A stretch of 32,187 bases of DNA from an uncultured Phaeodactylibacter sp. (GTDB lineage Bacteria > Bacteroidota > Bacteroidia > Chitinophagales > Saprospiraceae), in the NCBI GenBank assembly GCA_913057245.1, contig CAJXNH010000037.1:1-32187 (forward strand). The letters are read 5' to 3'. Below are positions 24,028 to 31,731 of the stretch, piece by piece. A model generated the notes under the pieces. It was not told the DNA's origin and did no database searches. It saw nothing but the letters and a program-made list of their open reading frames with translations. The stretch's first letter is position 1. Every line of letters starts with the position of its first letter. The position numbers were made by a program, and so were the translations under genes.

Positions 24028-24915
24028 TCAGGCGAGCCACCCGGCGGTGGCGAACAAGCCATATTCCAAAAAGAACAGCCCCCACACGGCCTGATAGTAG
24101 CGCATGATGGAAGCCTTTTCCGAAAGATCTACCCGGCTGGCCAGCAGGAGGAAACCCAATAACAGGCTCAGGTGCCCCAGGCCAAAGAGCAAATGATGTA
24201 CCTGGAGGTCAGCCCATAGAGGAAGAGTGGCCAGCAAGAGAAACAGTCCGCCCAACAGGCTGTTGCCAATCCAAAATACGCGCCGGAGGCCAACTTTTAG
24301 GGAGAGCGTTTCAATTTGATAAGCCTCATCTCCCGCCGTATCCGGCATGTCCTTAAACCAGGCAATAATGAGCCCGTAAACAAAAATGGCAACGGTAAGC
24401 CAGATAATGATGGGCGGAAGCGCCGTATCTCCGCTCAGTTGATTGTAAAAGTGGAGGAACAAAATCAGATTGACGATTAGCCCGCGCACCGCAATAATGC
24501 AGAAGGCGGCCCAGAAGTGAAACCGCTTCAGCCGCAACGGGGGAAGGGAATAGGCAATGCCCAGCAGCAGGCTCAACCCAACGGTCCACATCAGATAGGG
24601 ACCGCCGTACACGGCAAGGGCCAGCGCAATAAACAGTGCAATACCAATAATGGCTTGTCCGGTACGAACAGAGTAAGCACCCGATGCCAGGGGCAGGTAG
24701 GGTTTATTGATGCGGTCGATTTCAATATCGGTCAGCTGATTGAGCCCAACGATAAAAATATTGGAACCCAGACAGCTGAACCAGGCAGTCAGAAAGATAT
24801 TCCAGTCTCCGGTTGCTTTTCCCGCGTAGCTGAGGGCGAGCACGTAAAGGGCCAGTACACTCAGGCTTGTACCAATGATCGTATGCGGCCGGCTAAAACG
24901 GATGAAGTCCATCAT
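24028..24915 (-). CDS. hpt: Homogentisate phytyltransferase-like UbiA prenyltransferase (VTE2/HPT)
   Basis: From ATG 24913-24915 the product has 295 residues with about eight or nine membrane helices. It has the UbiA first Asp motif as VGLNQLTDIEIDRINKPYLP (Asn59, Asp63, Asp67) followed by LASGAYS, and the second as WFKDMPDTAGDEA (Asp189, Asp192, Asp196). NKPYLPLASG, RFxF-AAFCIIAVRGLIV, the 'FKDxPD' form and RVFW are traits of plant and cyanobacterial homogentisate phytyltransferase, which joins phytyl-PP to homogentisate to give MPBQ-type quinol with loss of CO2. It starts 4 bp after the methyltransferase gene. The longer frame opens at TTG inside that gene and is not preferred. A tocotrienol-type donor (GGPP) is equally possible. 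Confidence 0.88.
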   Translation of the reverse strand: MMDFIRFSRPHTIIGTSLSVLALYVLALSYAGKATGDWNIFLTAWFSCLGSNIFIVGLNQLTDIEIDRINKPYLPLASGAYSVRTGQAIIGIALFIALALAVYGGPYLMWTVGLSLLLGIAYSLPPLRLKRFHFWAAFCIIAVRGLIVNLILFLHFYNQLSGDTALPPIIIWLTVAIFVYGLIIAWFKDMPDTAGDEAYQIETLSLKVGLRRVFWIGNSLLGGLFLLLATLPLWADLQVHHLLFGLGHLSLLLGFLLLASRVDLSEKASIMRYYQAVWGLFFLEYGLFATAGWLA

Positions 24916-24919
24916 AAGA

Positions 24920-25756
24920 TTACACAGGTTTTTGAGCTTGCAAAACCCCAAAGCAGATCGTCCCCTGCTTAAACCCCCGGGTCATATGCCGCATGGCCAG
25001 TGCACCGCGAATGGTAGGCAGGCCGGCTTTGAGCAACCCACTCAGGCTTTTCAGTTTCAGGGCAGACTGGATCACCGCCTGCCAGAAGGGAGCTACCTGA
25101 GCACTCCAGTCCTCTGTTTGCAAACCGGTGAAACCAGCTTTTTCTGCATCCTGCCGCAGCCCGGACAAGGGAGCCAAAGGCGGAAGGTGGTACAAATGCC
25201 GGATACGGCTGAGGATCTGTTCGTCTTTTGAGTTCAGGGGCGGCGGGGTTTCGCGGTGGCACCAGGTAGCCATGAGGAGTTGGCCACCGGGCGCCAGTAA
25301 GTCATAAAACAACTGTAGCATTTGGGCTTTATCCTCAATATGTTCTGCACTTTCCATCGACCAAACCAAGTCAAACGGGCCGTCCTCAGGGCGGAGCGAC
25401 ATCATATCCCGGGCTTCGGTTTTGACAATGGCGCTTAGGCCTGCTTCCCGGTTGTAGGCGGTGCCGCGCTCCGCCTGTACCGTACTCAGAGTACAGCCCA
25501 GGACCCGCGTTGCCTGCAGTTTTTCCGCTAAATAACGGGAGCTGCCGCCTACGCCACAGCCGGCATCCAAAATCCGGTCTGCTTGTTTAACATGGCCCCA
25601 TTCCAGCATCACATTGACCAGGTCAAGCTGTGCCTGCCGATGGTCCTTGGCGGAAGCCCCGTCCCCGTAGTAGCCATGATGCATGTGTTCTCCCCAGGTG
25701 TCAAGCCACACCTGAGTGGAGCGGTCGTAAAAATGAGCGATCTTGTCGTTGAGCAC
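24920..25756 (-). CDS. Gamma-tocopherol methyltransferase-like enzyme (VTE4 type)
   Basis: The product has 278 residues and begins at GTG 25754-25756; no ATG lies at a better place. It opens HFYDRSTQVWLDTWGEHMHH (to about residue 27), a near copy of the family's start (YDxSSxxWxxxWGEHMHHGYY). The SAM site is RILDAGCGVGGSSRYLAEKL (61-80), followed by GCTLS, RDMMSLRP, SMESAEHIEDKAQM and PGGQLLMATWCHRE. These are marks of the tocopherol O/C-methyltransferase group (gamma-TMT, and the cyanobacterial MPBQ methyltransferase of the Sll0418 kind). It methylates a prenylated quinol ring using SAM. Which methylation it performs cannot be fixed from sequence; the VTE3-type gene next to it favours the gamma-TMT role. 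It is 33 bp behind that gene. Confidence 0.87.
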   Translation of the reverse strand: MLNDKIAHFYDRSTQVWLDTWGEHMHHGYYGDGASAKDHRQAQLDLVNVMLEWGHVKQADRILDAGCGVGGSSRYLAEKLQATRVLGCTLSTVQAERGTAYNREAGLSAIVKTEARDMMSLRPEDGPFDLVWSMESAEHIEDKAQMLQLFYDLLAPGGQLLMATWCHRETPPPLNSKDEQILSRIRHLYHLPPLAPLSGLRQDAEKAGFTGLQTEDWSAQVAPFWQAVIQSALKLKSLSGLLKAGLPTIRGALAMRHMTRGFKQGTICFGVLQAQKPV

Positions 25757-25789
25757 GGGCAGTGATTTTACGGTATGAAATAAGTTGAT

Positions 25790-26701
25790 TTACCGAAGCA
25801 AGGCAATGAGCAGGAGGATTAGCACGGCCGTAATGAGCAGTGCCACAATCTGATGCCGGTTGAGGCGCTCCCGCTCGGTTTCCGGGATATGCGACTGATC
25901 CGTAAAAGCCATCCGGACGTAGCCCAGCAGAGCAGCCGGAATAAACAGGAAGCCGGCCAGTGAGCCAATCAGTACCCGGAAGATCATGAGCAAACGCCGG
26001 CCCGGGCCCATTTTCTCAGGCTCAGTTTGAGCTGCAGAGACAGGAGGCTGCTCCGTAGTGTCGGTCAGCGGTTTACGGCCGGCCAGTGCAATGCCATATT
26101 TCCCTTTGCCATCCACCCACTGCGGCTTGACATAGCAGACTTGCAGGTCCTCAAAGCCTGCCTCCCGGAACCATTGCCAGTATTCTTCTTCTTTGGGAAA
26201 GAGCATCCAAAGTTCTGCGATAAACCGCCCAACGGGATTAGCCGGCTCCAAAGGGCCAATCATCAGTGCAAGCCCGCCAGGCTTCACTACCCGGTAGGCC
26301 TCGCGTATGCCTTTGGCAGGGTCTGGCCAGTATTCGATACTCCCCGCCGAGACATAGCGGTCGAAGCTATTGGAAGGCAGGGGAAGATTTTCGGCATCCC
26401 CCTGAAGGAAGGTGCATCCCTGTAGTTCAGGCTTGGCTTTCGCCTTTGACATTTGGTGCGGGCTTTGGTCCACGCAGGTGACCTGCTGGGGAGGGACGAT
26501 CTTTACAATCCCCTCTGTGTTAAAGCCGGTGCCCGACCCTACATCCACAACTTTAATACCGGTTTCCTCCAATTGTCCAAGCTGCAGCGCCTTGTCCCGC
26601 ATGGGGACCGTCCAAAAAAGCGGATTGACAATTTTGTCGTAAAAGATGGACAGAAAGCGGTAAAACCAATACGCTTCCTGCTTGTGTTGTACTAATCTCA
26701 T
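25790..26701 (-). CDS. MPBQ/MSBQ methyltransferase, plant VTE3 type, with membrane tail
   Basis: The product has 303 residues. It opens QHKQEAYWFYRFLSIFYD, and has SAM motif VVDVGSGTGFNTEGIVK (51-67), then VDQSPHQMSKAKAK, GDAENLPLPSNSFDRYVSAG (101-120), SIEYWPDPAKGIREAYRVVK (121-140), LWMLFPKEEEYWQWFREAGF and KPQW. This is a detailed match to the plant chloroplast methyltransferase VTE3 (2-methyl-6-phytylbenzoquinol to 2,3-dimethyl form), which cyanobacteria do not use (their enzyme is unrelated). After a Pro/Gln-rich linker (~211-232), two hydrophobic helices at about 237-262 and 285-302 anchor it in the membrane, as the plant protein is anchored by a C-terminal helix. It is the first gene of the three and lies 64 bp after the fucose-type genes. 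Confidence 0.9.
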   Translation of the reverse strand: MRLVQHKQEAYWFYRFLSIFYDKIVNPLFWTVPMRDKALQLGQLEETGIKVVDVGSGTGFNTEGIVKIVPPQQVTCVDQSPHQMSKAKAKPELQGCTFLQGDAENLPLPSNSFDRYVSAGSIEYWPDPAKGIREAYRVVKPGGLALMIGPLEPANPVGRFIAELWMLFPKEEEYWQWFREAGFEDLQVCYVKPQWVDGKGKYGIALAGRKPLTDTTEQPPVSAAQTEPEKMGPGRRLLMIFRVLIGSLAGFLFIPAALLGYVRMAFTDQSHIPETERERLNRHQIVALLITAVLILLLIALLR

Positions 26702-26765
26702 AATGCCGAAGGGTTAACGCCAGATATTGTTGGCGAGGATCGTCAATATAAGACTTAAAATTGAC

Positions 26766-27095
26766 CTACAGCCTGAAAATGGGTTTCATTTCGACCCATT
26801 TTGTGCCTGCCTCTACTCCCGGGAGGGCTTGTTGATAATCCCACATCAGCGTTTCCCACTCCTGTACCTTAGGGTTTGCGGCATCAAGGCGGGCTTTCTC
26901 GGCCGGGTCGAAGTTGTCCTCGGTTTCCATGATCATGCACAGGCGGTTGGACCAGCGGTAGATGGTCATGTGCCGGATACCGCTGCCTGTTATGCTGTCG
27001 AGGATTTCCGGCCAGACAGCTTCGTGGTAGCGCTCATATTCCGCGATTAGCGCCGGGTCATTTTTGAGGTCGAGGGTATAGCAGTAGGTTTTCAT
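26766..27095 (-). CDS. RhaM-family sugar mutarotase (L-rhamnose/L-fucose)
   Basis: The product has 109 residues, the normal length. The family motifs are CYTLDLKNDPALIAEYERYH (catalytic His at the end), VWPEI, MTIYRWSNRLCMIMETEDNF and PKVQEWETLMWDYQQ. It interconverts alpha and beta anomers of L-rhamnose, and in fucose clusters presumably L-fucose, so that the dehydrogenase gets its preferred anomer. It is cytoplasmic. The gene lies 9 bp after the SDR gene and is the last of a three-gene operon. An unrelated FucU-type mutarotase is more usual for fucose; the neighbours here favour fucose. Confidence 0.9.
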   Translation of the reverse strand: MKTYCYTLDLKNDPALIAEYERYHEAVWPEILDSITGSGIRHMTIYRWSNRLCMIMETEDNFDPAEKARLDAANPKVQEWETLMWDYQQALPGVEAGTKWVEMKPIFRL

Positions 27096-27104
27096 AAGCT
27101 GTAT

Positions 27105-27872
27105 TTAGAGGGCACGGTCCAGGTGGACGTAGCCGCCATCGATAAAGAAATGCTGCCCGGTAATGTGAGAGGCACGGTCGGAGAGCAGGAAGAGGGCCAT
27201 ATCTGCCATTTCTTCACAGGTCGTCATGCGCTGCCCGAGCGGGATTTTACTTTCGATACTCCGCTGTTTGGCAGCCGGGTCATCGAAGGTATCCAGCCAG
27301 GTGCGGTAAAGCGGGGTCATCACCTCAGCAGGTACCAGGGCATTGACGCGGATGTGATAGGGGAGGAGTTCCACTGCCCACTCCCGGGTGAGGGCCAGTT
27401 GGGCGCCCTTTGCGGCAGCGTAAGCAGAAGTATTGCCCTGTCCGGTCACGGCCGTTTTTGAGCTGATGTTGAGAATGCTGCCTTTACGCTGCTTTAGCTC
27501 GGGTAGGAGGTAGTGTGCCAAATAATAATAATGGTGCAGGTTCTTTTGCAGGGAGTTGATCCAGGCTTCCGGGCTGCCAGTTTCCAGCCCTACGCCATCA
27601 TTGGCACCGGCGTTATTCACCAGTCCGTCCACTCTGCCGGTAAGTTGAAGGGCTTCTTCGACGACCTCGCGGCAGCTCTCTGCGGTGCCCAGGTTTTTTA
27701 CAATTTGAAAGCCCGTCCCCAGTTCTTCCAGGATAGCATCGCCTTTGGCTTTATTGCGGCCCACGATGACGGGCAGGGCGCCTTCTGCCACCAATGCCCG
27801 ACTGATGCCGGCCCCTATGCCGCTTGCGCCACCGGTGACGAGGAATACTTTATCTTTTAGGTTTAAGTCCAT
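27105..27872 (-). CDS. SDR oxidoreductase, likely L-fucose dehydrogenase
   Basis: The product has 255 residues, a classical SDR. It has VTGGASGIGAGISRA (13-25, cofactor TGxxxGxG), NNAGAND (86-92), NISSKTAV (Ser137/138) and the catalytic YAAAK (Tyr151, Lys155), then HITGQHFFIDGGY at the end. The reaction proposed is L-fucose plus NAD(P)+ to L-fucono-lactone, because a fuconolactonase-type amidohydrolase lies 6 bp upstream and a mutarotase 9 bp downstream. A role on the later 2-keto-3-deoxy-fuconate is the main alternative, since that step also uses an SDR. There is no signal peptide. GRN at 38-40 may bear on cofactor choice but does not decide it. Confidence 0.85.
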   Translation of the reverse strand: MDLNLKDKVFLVTGGASGIGAGISRALVAEGALPVIVGRNKAKGDAILEELGTGFQIVKNLGTAESCREVVEEALQLTGRVDGLVNNAGANDGVGLETGSPEAWINSLQKNLHHYYYLAHYLLPELKQRKGSILNISSKTAVTGQGNTSAYAAAKGAQLALTREWAVELLPYHIRVNALVPAEVMTPLYRTWLDTFDDPAAKQRSIESKIPLGQRMTTCEEMADMALFLLSDRASHITGQHFFIDGGYVHLDRAL

Positions 27873-27878
27873 GGTTTT

Positions 27879-28712
27879 TTAGTTGAGTTGGTAAAATTGG
27901 GTGGCTGTTGCTCCCAGAATAGCCGGTTGGGCTTCCGGGGCGTATTGCCGGAGGTACGTCTGCACTACATTCACCGTTTCGTGGTAGGAATCAGCGGCAA
28001 GCAGGCATACCGGCCAGTCTGAACCAATCATCAGCCGCTCGGGCCCAAATGCTTCCATCGCGATATCCAGGAAAGGGTAGAAGTCCTCACGTTGCCAGTT
28101 GTTCCAGTCTGCCTCGGTGACGAGCCCGGATAGCTTGCAGTACACGTTAGGGTGGGCGGCGATAGACCGGATATGGTCTGTCCAAAGCGGACTGGGCCCT
28201 CCTTCTATAATGGGCTTTCCCAAATGGTCCAGCACAAAAGGCTGATCGGGGCAGGCGTCAAGGAACTTCAGCACTACCGGGAGGTGGCGCTCGAAGACCA
28301 GGATGTCATAGGTATAGCCCTGCTGTCCCAGTTTTTGCACACCACGTAGAAAGTCCGGGCGAAGCAGAAACTCATCATCCGGTTCGTCCTGAACAATATG
28401 GCGCATTCCTTTGAGTAAAGAGTTGCTTTGGTAATGATCCAGGGTTTGCGCTACATCAGGTGCCTGCAGGTCAACCCATCCCACCACACCTCTAATGAAA
28501 GGGGACTCCCCGGCCAGCCAGAGCAGGAAATCTGTTTCTTCGGGAGATTGCCGGGCCTGTACCGCCACACAGCCATCCATACCTTCCTCTTTCAGTAAAG
28601 GGCTAAGGTCGTTGGGCAGGCGGTCCTTTTGGAGTTCGGGCATCGCCTCAGAAATCCAGGGATAGGCAACCGGGTCGTATTCCCAAAAATGTTGGTGGGC
28701 ATCAATGCGCAT
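27879..28712 (-). CDS. Amidohydrolase-2 family lactonase, likely L-fuconolactonase
   Basis: The product has 277 residues with RIDAHQHFWEYDP at the N-terminus (HxH metal motif), MDGCVAVQARQSPEETDFLL, GVVGWVDL, MRHIVQDEPDD, FVLDHLGKP, VYCKLSGLVTEADW and MIGSDWPVCLL with the conserved Asp. This is the COG3618-type (amidohydrolase 2) barrel that opens L-fucono-1,5-lactone or related sugar lactones to the acid. It is the first gene of the operon. The next steps (fuconate dehydratase and the KDF enzymes) are not in the window, so the pathway here is partial. Substrate is inferred from the set of three genes. Confidence 0.88.
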   Translation of the reverse strand: MRIDAHQHFWEYDPVAYPWISEAMPELQKDRLPNDLSPLLKEEGMDGCVAVQARQSPEETDFLLWLAGESPFIRGVVGWVDLQAPDVAQTLDHYQSNSLLKGMRHIVQDEPDDEFLLRPDFLRGVQKLGQQGYTYDILVFERHLPVVLKFLDACPDQPFVLDHLGKPIIEGGPSPLWTDHIRSIAAHPNVYCKLSGLVTEADWNNWQREDFYPFLDIAMEAFGPERLMIGSDWPVCLLAADSYHETVNVVQTYLRQYAPEAQPAILGATATQFYQLN

Positions 28713-28735
28713 TTGGATCGTTTTTGCCAGGGTGT

Positions 28736-28765
28736 TTACTTAAGTGTGTGGCCGGTGTACATTTG
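28736..28765 (+). promoter_or_regulatory. Candidate promoter for the alpha/beta hydrolase gene
   Basis: TACATTTG (28758-28765) matches the Bacteroidota -7 element. TTA at 28736-28738 lies 19 bp upstream, in place of the usual -33 TTG. Transcription would start about 68 nt before the ATG at 28840. Confidence 0.33.
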
Positions 28766-28839
28766 TAACCCCGCAGTGCAATGGGATTGGCAGCAGGGCT
28801 TTAGAAATCCACAGAAATGCTTATCTTTTTATCAAAAAT

Positions 28840-29640
28840 ATGCCCAGGATATACGTCAATCAAACGGAACTTTACTACGAAGAGCATGGTCAGGGAACGG
28901 AAACCCTGCTGTTTGCTCATGGCTTGCTTTGGAGCAGTCGCATGTTTGCTGATCAAATTGCGATTTTCAAAGACCGGTACCGGGTCATCGCCTACGATCA
29001 CCGGGGGCAGGGGCAAAGTGCAGTTGCGGCGGGTGGGTATGATATGGACACCCTTACCGGGGATGCTTTGGCCTTGCTTGATGCGCTGAAAATTGACCGC
29101 TGCCACTTCGCAGGGCTGAGTATGGGCGGTTTTATCGGGCTGCGCCTTGCCAGTCGGCACCCCGGTCGGGTCAAGTCACTGATCCTAATGGATACTTCTG
29201 CTCAGGCAGAGCCTGAAGAGAACATCCCACGTTACCGGATGCTCAACCGTATTGTGAAAATGCTGGGCGTTTGGGCGGTCAAGCGCCCGGTCATGAAGAT
29301 CATGTTTGGTCCCTCGTTTTTAGCTGATCCTGAACGGTTGATGCTAAGGAAAAAATGGGAAAAAGAATTAGTCCGTAATAATCGGAATATCACAAGAGCA
29401 GTGGAAGGCGTCATTGAGCGGGAAGCAGTACCCCCCGGGGCCTTAGCTGATATTCAGTGCCCAACGCTGGTATTGGTCGGGGCGGAGGATGTTGCCACCG
29501 TTCCCGCCAAATCAGAATACCTTACTGAGCACATTCCAAATGCCCAATTGCGCATCATACCCCGTGCCGGCCATACCTCATCCGTAGAAGAGCCGGAGGC
29601 GGTTTGTGAGGCTATGGCTGCCTTTCTGGATGAACAATAA
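28840..29640 (+). CDS. Alpha/beta hydrolase
   Basis: From ATG 28840 the product has 266 residues: MPRIYVNQTELYYEEHGQ. Motifs are LLFAHGLLWSS (oxyanion HG), YDHRGQGQS, AGLSMGGFIG with nucleophile Ser94, LVGAEDVATV (Asp217) and PRAGHTSS (His245), a complete triad in the usual spacing. It belongs to the large family with 3-oxoadipate enol-lactonase and similar esterases; the substrate is unknown. The open frame extends upstream to GTG 28744, but residues there (WCGR-like, Cys-rich) do not fit the family. It is divergent from the fucose operon (127 bp apart), with a stop only 8 bp from the convergent acylase gene. Confidence 0.9.
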   Translation: MPRIYVNQTELYYEEHGQGTETLLFAHGLLWSSRMFADQIAIFKDRYRVIAYDHRGQGQSAVAAGGYDMDTLTGDALALLDALKIDRCHFAGLSMGGFIGLRLASRHPGRVKSLILMDTSAQAEPEENIPRYRMLNRIVKMLGVWAVKRPVMKIMFGPSFLADPERLMLRKKWEKELVRNNRNITRAVEGVIEREAVPPGALADIQCPTLVLVGAEDVATVPAKSEYLTEHIPNAQLRIIPRAGHTSSVEEPEAVCEAMAAFLDEQ

Positions 29641-29648
29641 AGCAGGAC

Positions 29649-31715
29649 CTACTCCGGATGATACACCCGCACCGCTCCATTTAACACCGCCTCCTTATCC
29701 AGCGTCATCGGCTTAAGTTCCTGGCTGGTGAAGCGCTGCACTTGGTCGGCATAGTGCGGGCTGTCGGGGCGGGCGGAAGCCCCGTAGGCGTTGATGCTTT
29801 CGATTCGTACCCCTTCCTCACTGTAGCGGACAAACTGTATATAGGAATCACCGGAGACCGGGCGGAGGCGGCCATCCTTTTGGAGTTCACTGCGTACTGC
29901 GGCGAGCACATCCGGGCCGCCGCCCATGGGCAGGCTGATGTTGCCCCGGCGGTGCTGCTGTAGCTTGCCGAGACGAACTGTAGGTTGCCCAAAGTGCTCA
30001 ACGAAATGCTCCTGAGCGAATCGCAGGGCTTCCGCAAGCGCTTTCTCCGGCAGGGTGTCCAGTTCAAGCACCGACTGTCCGGATTTTAGCGCAGATTCCA
30101 GGTGGTAATAGGCAAGAATAGCCGTGGCAGCGGCCTCGCTATCGGCATCGGCTACCCGGTCCCAATCCCGGAGCAGTCGGATTTGCTCCTGAATATCCGG
30201 ATAATCAGCCGGGTTGAGATGAAAAATGGGCTCAAACCAGGGCACGGCTACCATGGGCTGCTCATAAGCCTGATCGTACTTGATGCGCTTGAAATCCTCA
30301 TAGCTTACCTGATCGTATTGTTGCATCAAAGCCTGGAAACGGGCACCGCGGTTGGTGAGATCGTTGGGGCGTTTGTAGCCCATGTGGGGCGGTACGGAGG
30401 TGGTGTCAGGGTTGTCTTCGGGAGCGGTGCTCCGGAAGGGGGTGTGGTTGCAGTTGTAGACATAGCCCGAAGGCGGGTCAAATACCTGCACCAGCTGGTC
30501 TACCGGGTAAAAGTCATTCTTCCAAAGGGTGGCGGAAGTGTCGCCGGGCAGTATGCCTGACCAGTCGTAGTTGGGATTTCGCTTGGGCAGCAGCCCGTTC
30601 CCGAGGTGATAAATATGACCCTCGCGGTCCGCATACACGATGTTGGTGCAGGTGATGCCCTGTAGGTCCAGGGCCGCCCGGAATTCATCCCAGTTCCGGG
30701 CTTTGTTCATGCGGTACCACTGCTCCGGTGCTTTGATGGTCTGATTGGCAACGGTGCGCAGGGCGAAAAACCCATTTGGCGTTTCGAAAGTGATGCCGTA
30801 TTTACTCTGGTAAAACTTTTGCTTTTTGCCTATGGGCAGAAAGCCCAGTAGCCGGATGCGTGCCTTGTAAAAGTCAGGTTGCAATTCCAGCCATGCTCCA
30901 TCAAAGCGGTAAGTTAGTTCCCGCTCCGGGTGCATATCCAGTTGGTAGATATCTGTAAAATCGGGGTAATTGACCGTATGTGCCCAGCCGAGGTAGGGAT
31001 TGGTACCCAGGAAGAGGCTGACACCACCCGGGAAATTCGCGCCCAGCATATTCCAGCCCTCCTCGCTGCACACATGGGCCTCGTACCAGGAGTAAAGCCC
31101 TTCCAGGGGCTGATGGGAATTGGCGAGCAGGAAGGTTTCGCCGGTTGTCGTTTTATGGGGGGCGATGGCGGCGGCATTGGAGCCTCTTTCCTGACTGGCC
31201 TCCTGCCCCATGCGACCGCTGAAAATAGCGCCCAGGGGTTCATCAATTTGCGAAAGCAGGGCCAGCCCGAGCATGTAGGAGGGAATGAGGTCCTGCCCAT
31301 CCACCGGGAAAAGCTTGCGGTGGAGGACTTCCTTTGGGTGTTTTTTGGCGTATGCATTTAGCCCATCGGCATAAGCTTCGAGTATCTTTCGGAAATCCGG
31401 GCTGAGGTCGGTGGTGTAGCGCTCCCGGGTCGTTTTTCTTGCGCCCAGCAGGTGCACAATGACATCAAGCTGAGCGCCTTGTTTGCCAAAGACCTGCCCC
31501 ATCAGCCCCTTAGCGGGCAGCAGCTGCTTTTGCATGGTGAGAAAGTCATCCTCGGCAGTGGCCCAGGCCAGCCCGTAGGCGACTTCAGCATCCGTAGGGG
31601 CAAAGATGTGGGGCACGCCCCATTGGTCGCGGGCGATTTGGATATTAGCTGGATCGATTTGAGCAGGCAGGGTGTATTGGATGAGCCAGAGACAGCCAAG
31701 AATGATAAATCGCAT
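29649..31715 (-). CDS. Penicillin acylase family (Ntn-hydrolase) exported protein
   Basis: The product has 688 residues. It has a signal peptide (MRFIILGCLWLIQYTLPAQ), then ARDQWGVPHIFAP, the classic start of the family, and LAWATAEDDFLTMQKQLLP. The cleavage and nucleophile site is ERGSNAAAIAP: processing before Ser179 would leave it as the N-terminal nucleophile of the beta chain. Then FLLANSHQPL, GANFPGGVSLFLGTNPYLGW and CTNIVYADREGHIYHLGNG follow. Members are periplasmic acylases that act on penicillins, acyl-homoserine lactones, or aculeacin-type lipids. The substrate cannot be read. It lies 16 bp after the GNAT gene and may be co-transcribed with it; the next gene on the other side is convergent at 8 bp. 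Confidence 0.93.
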   Translation of the reverse strand: MRFIILGCLWLIQYTLPAQIDPANIQIARDQWGVPHIFAPTDAEVAYGLAWATAEDDFLTMQKQLLPAKGLMGQVFGKQGAQLDVIVHLLGARKTTRERYTTDLSPDFRKILEAYADGLNAYAKKHPKEVLHRKLFPVDGQDLIPSYMLGLALLSQIDEPLGAIFSGRMGQEASQERGSNAAAIAPHKTTTGETFLLANSHQPLEGLYSWYEAHVCSEEGWNMLGANFPGGVSLFLGTNPYLGWAHTVNYPDFTDIYQLDMHPERELTYRFDGAWLELQPDFYKARIRLLGFLPIGKKQKFYQSKYGITFETPNGFFALRTVANQTIKAPEQWYRMNKARNWDEFRAALDLQGITCTNIVYADREGHIYHLGNGLLPKRNPNYDWSGILPGDTSATLWKNDFYPVDQLVQVFDPPSGYVYNCNHTPFRSTAPEDNPDTTSVPPHMGYKRPNDLTNRGARFQALMQQYDQVSYEDFKRIKYDQAYEQPMVAVPWFEPIFHLNPADYPDIQEQIRLLRDWDRVADADSEAAATAILAYYHLESALKSGQSVLELDTLPEKALAEALRFAQEHFVEHFGQPTVRLGKLQQHRRGNISLPMGGGPDVLAAVRSELQKDGRLRPVSGDSYIQFVRYSEEGVRIESINAYGASARPDSPHYADQVQRFTSQELKPMTLDKEAVLNGAVRVYHPE

Positions 31716-31731
31716 AGCATTGGTTTTGTGC

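Noticed and set aside
24913..24951. TTG start for the prenyltransferase inside the methyltransferase gene
   Set aside because: It adds 12 residues unlike the family; ATG 24913-24915 begins right before the conserved start.
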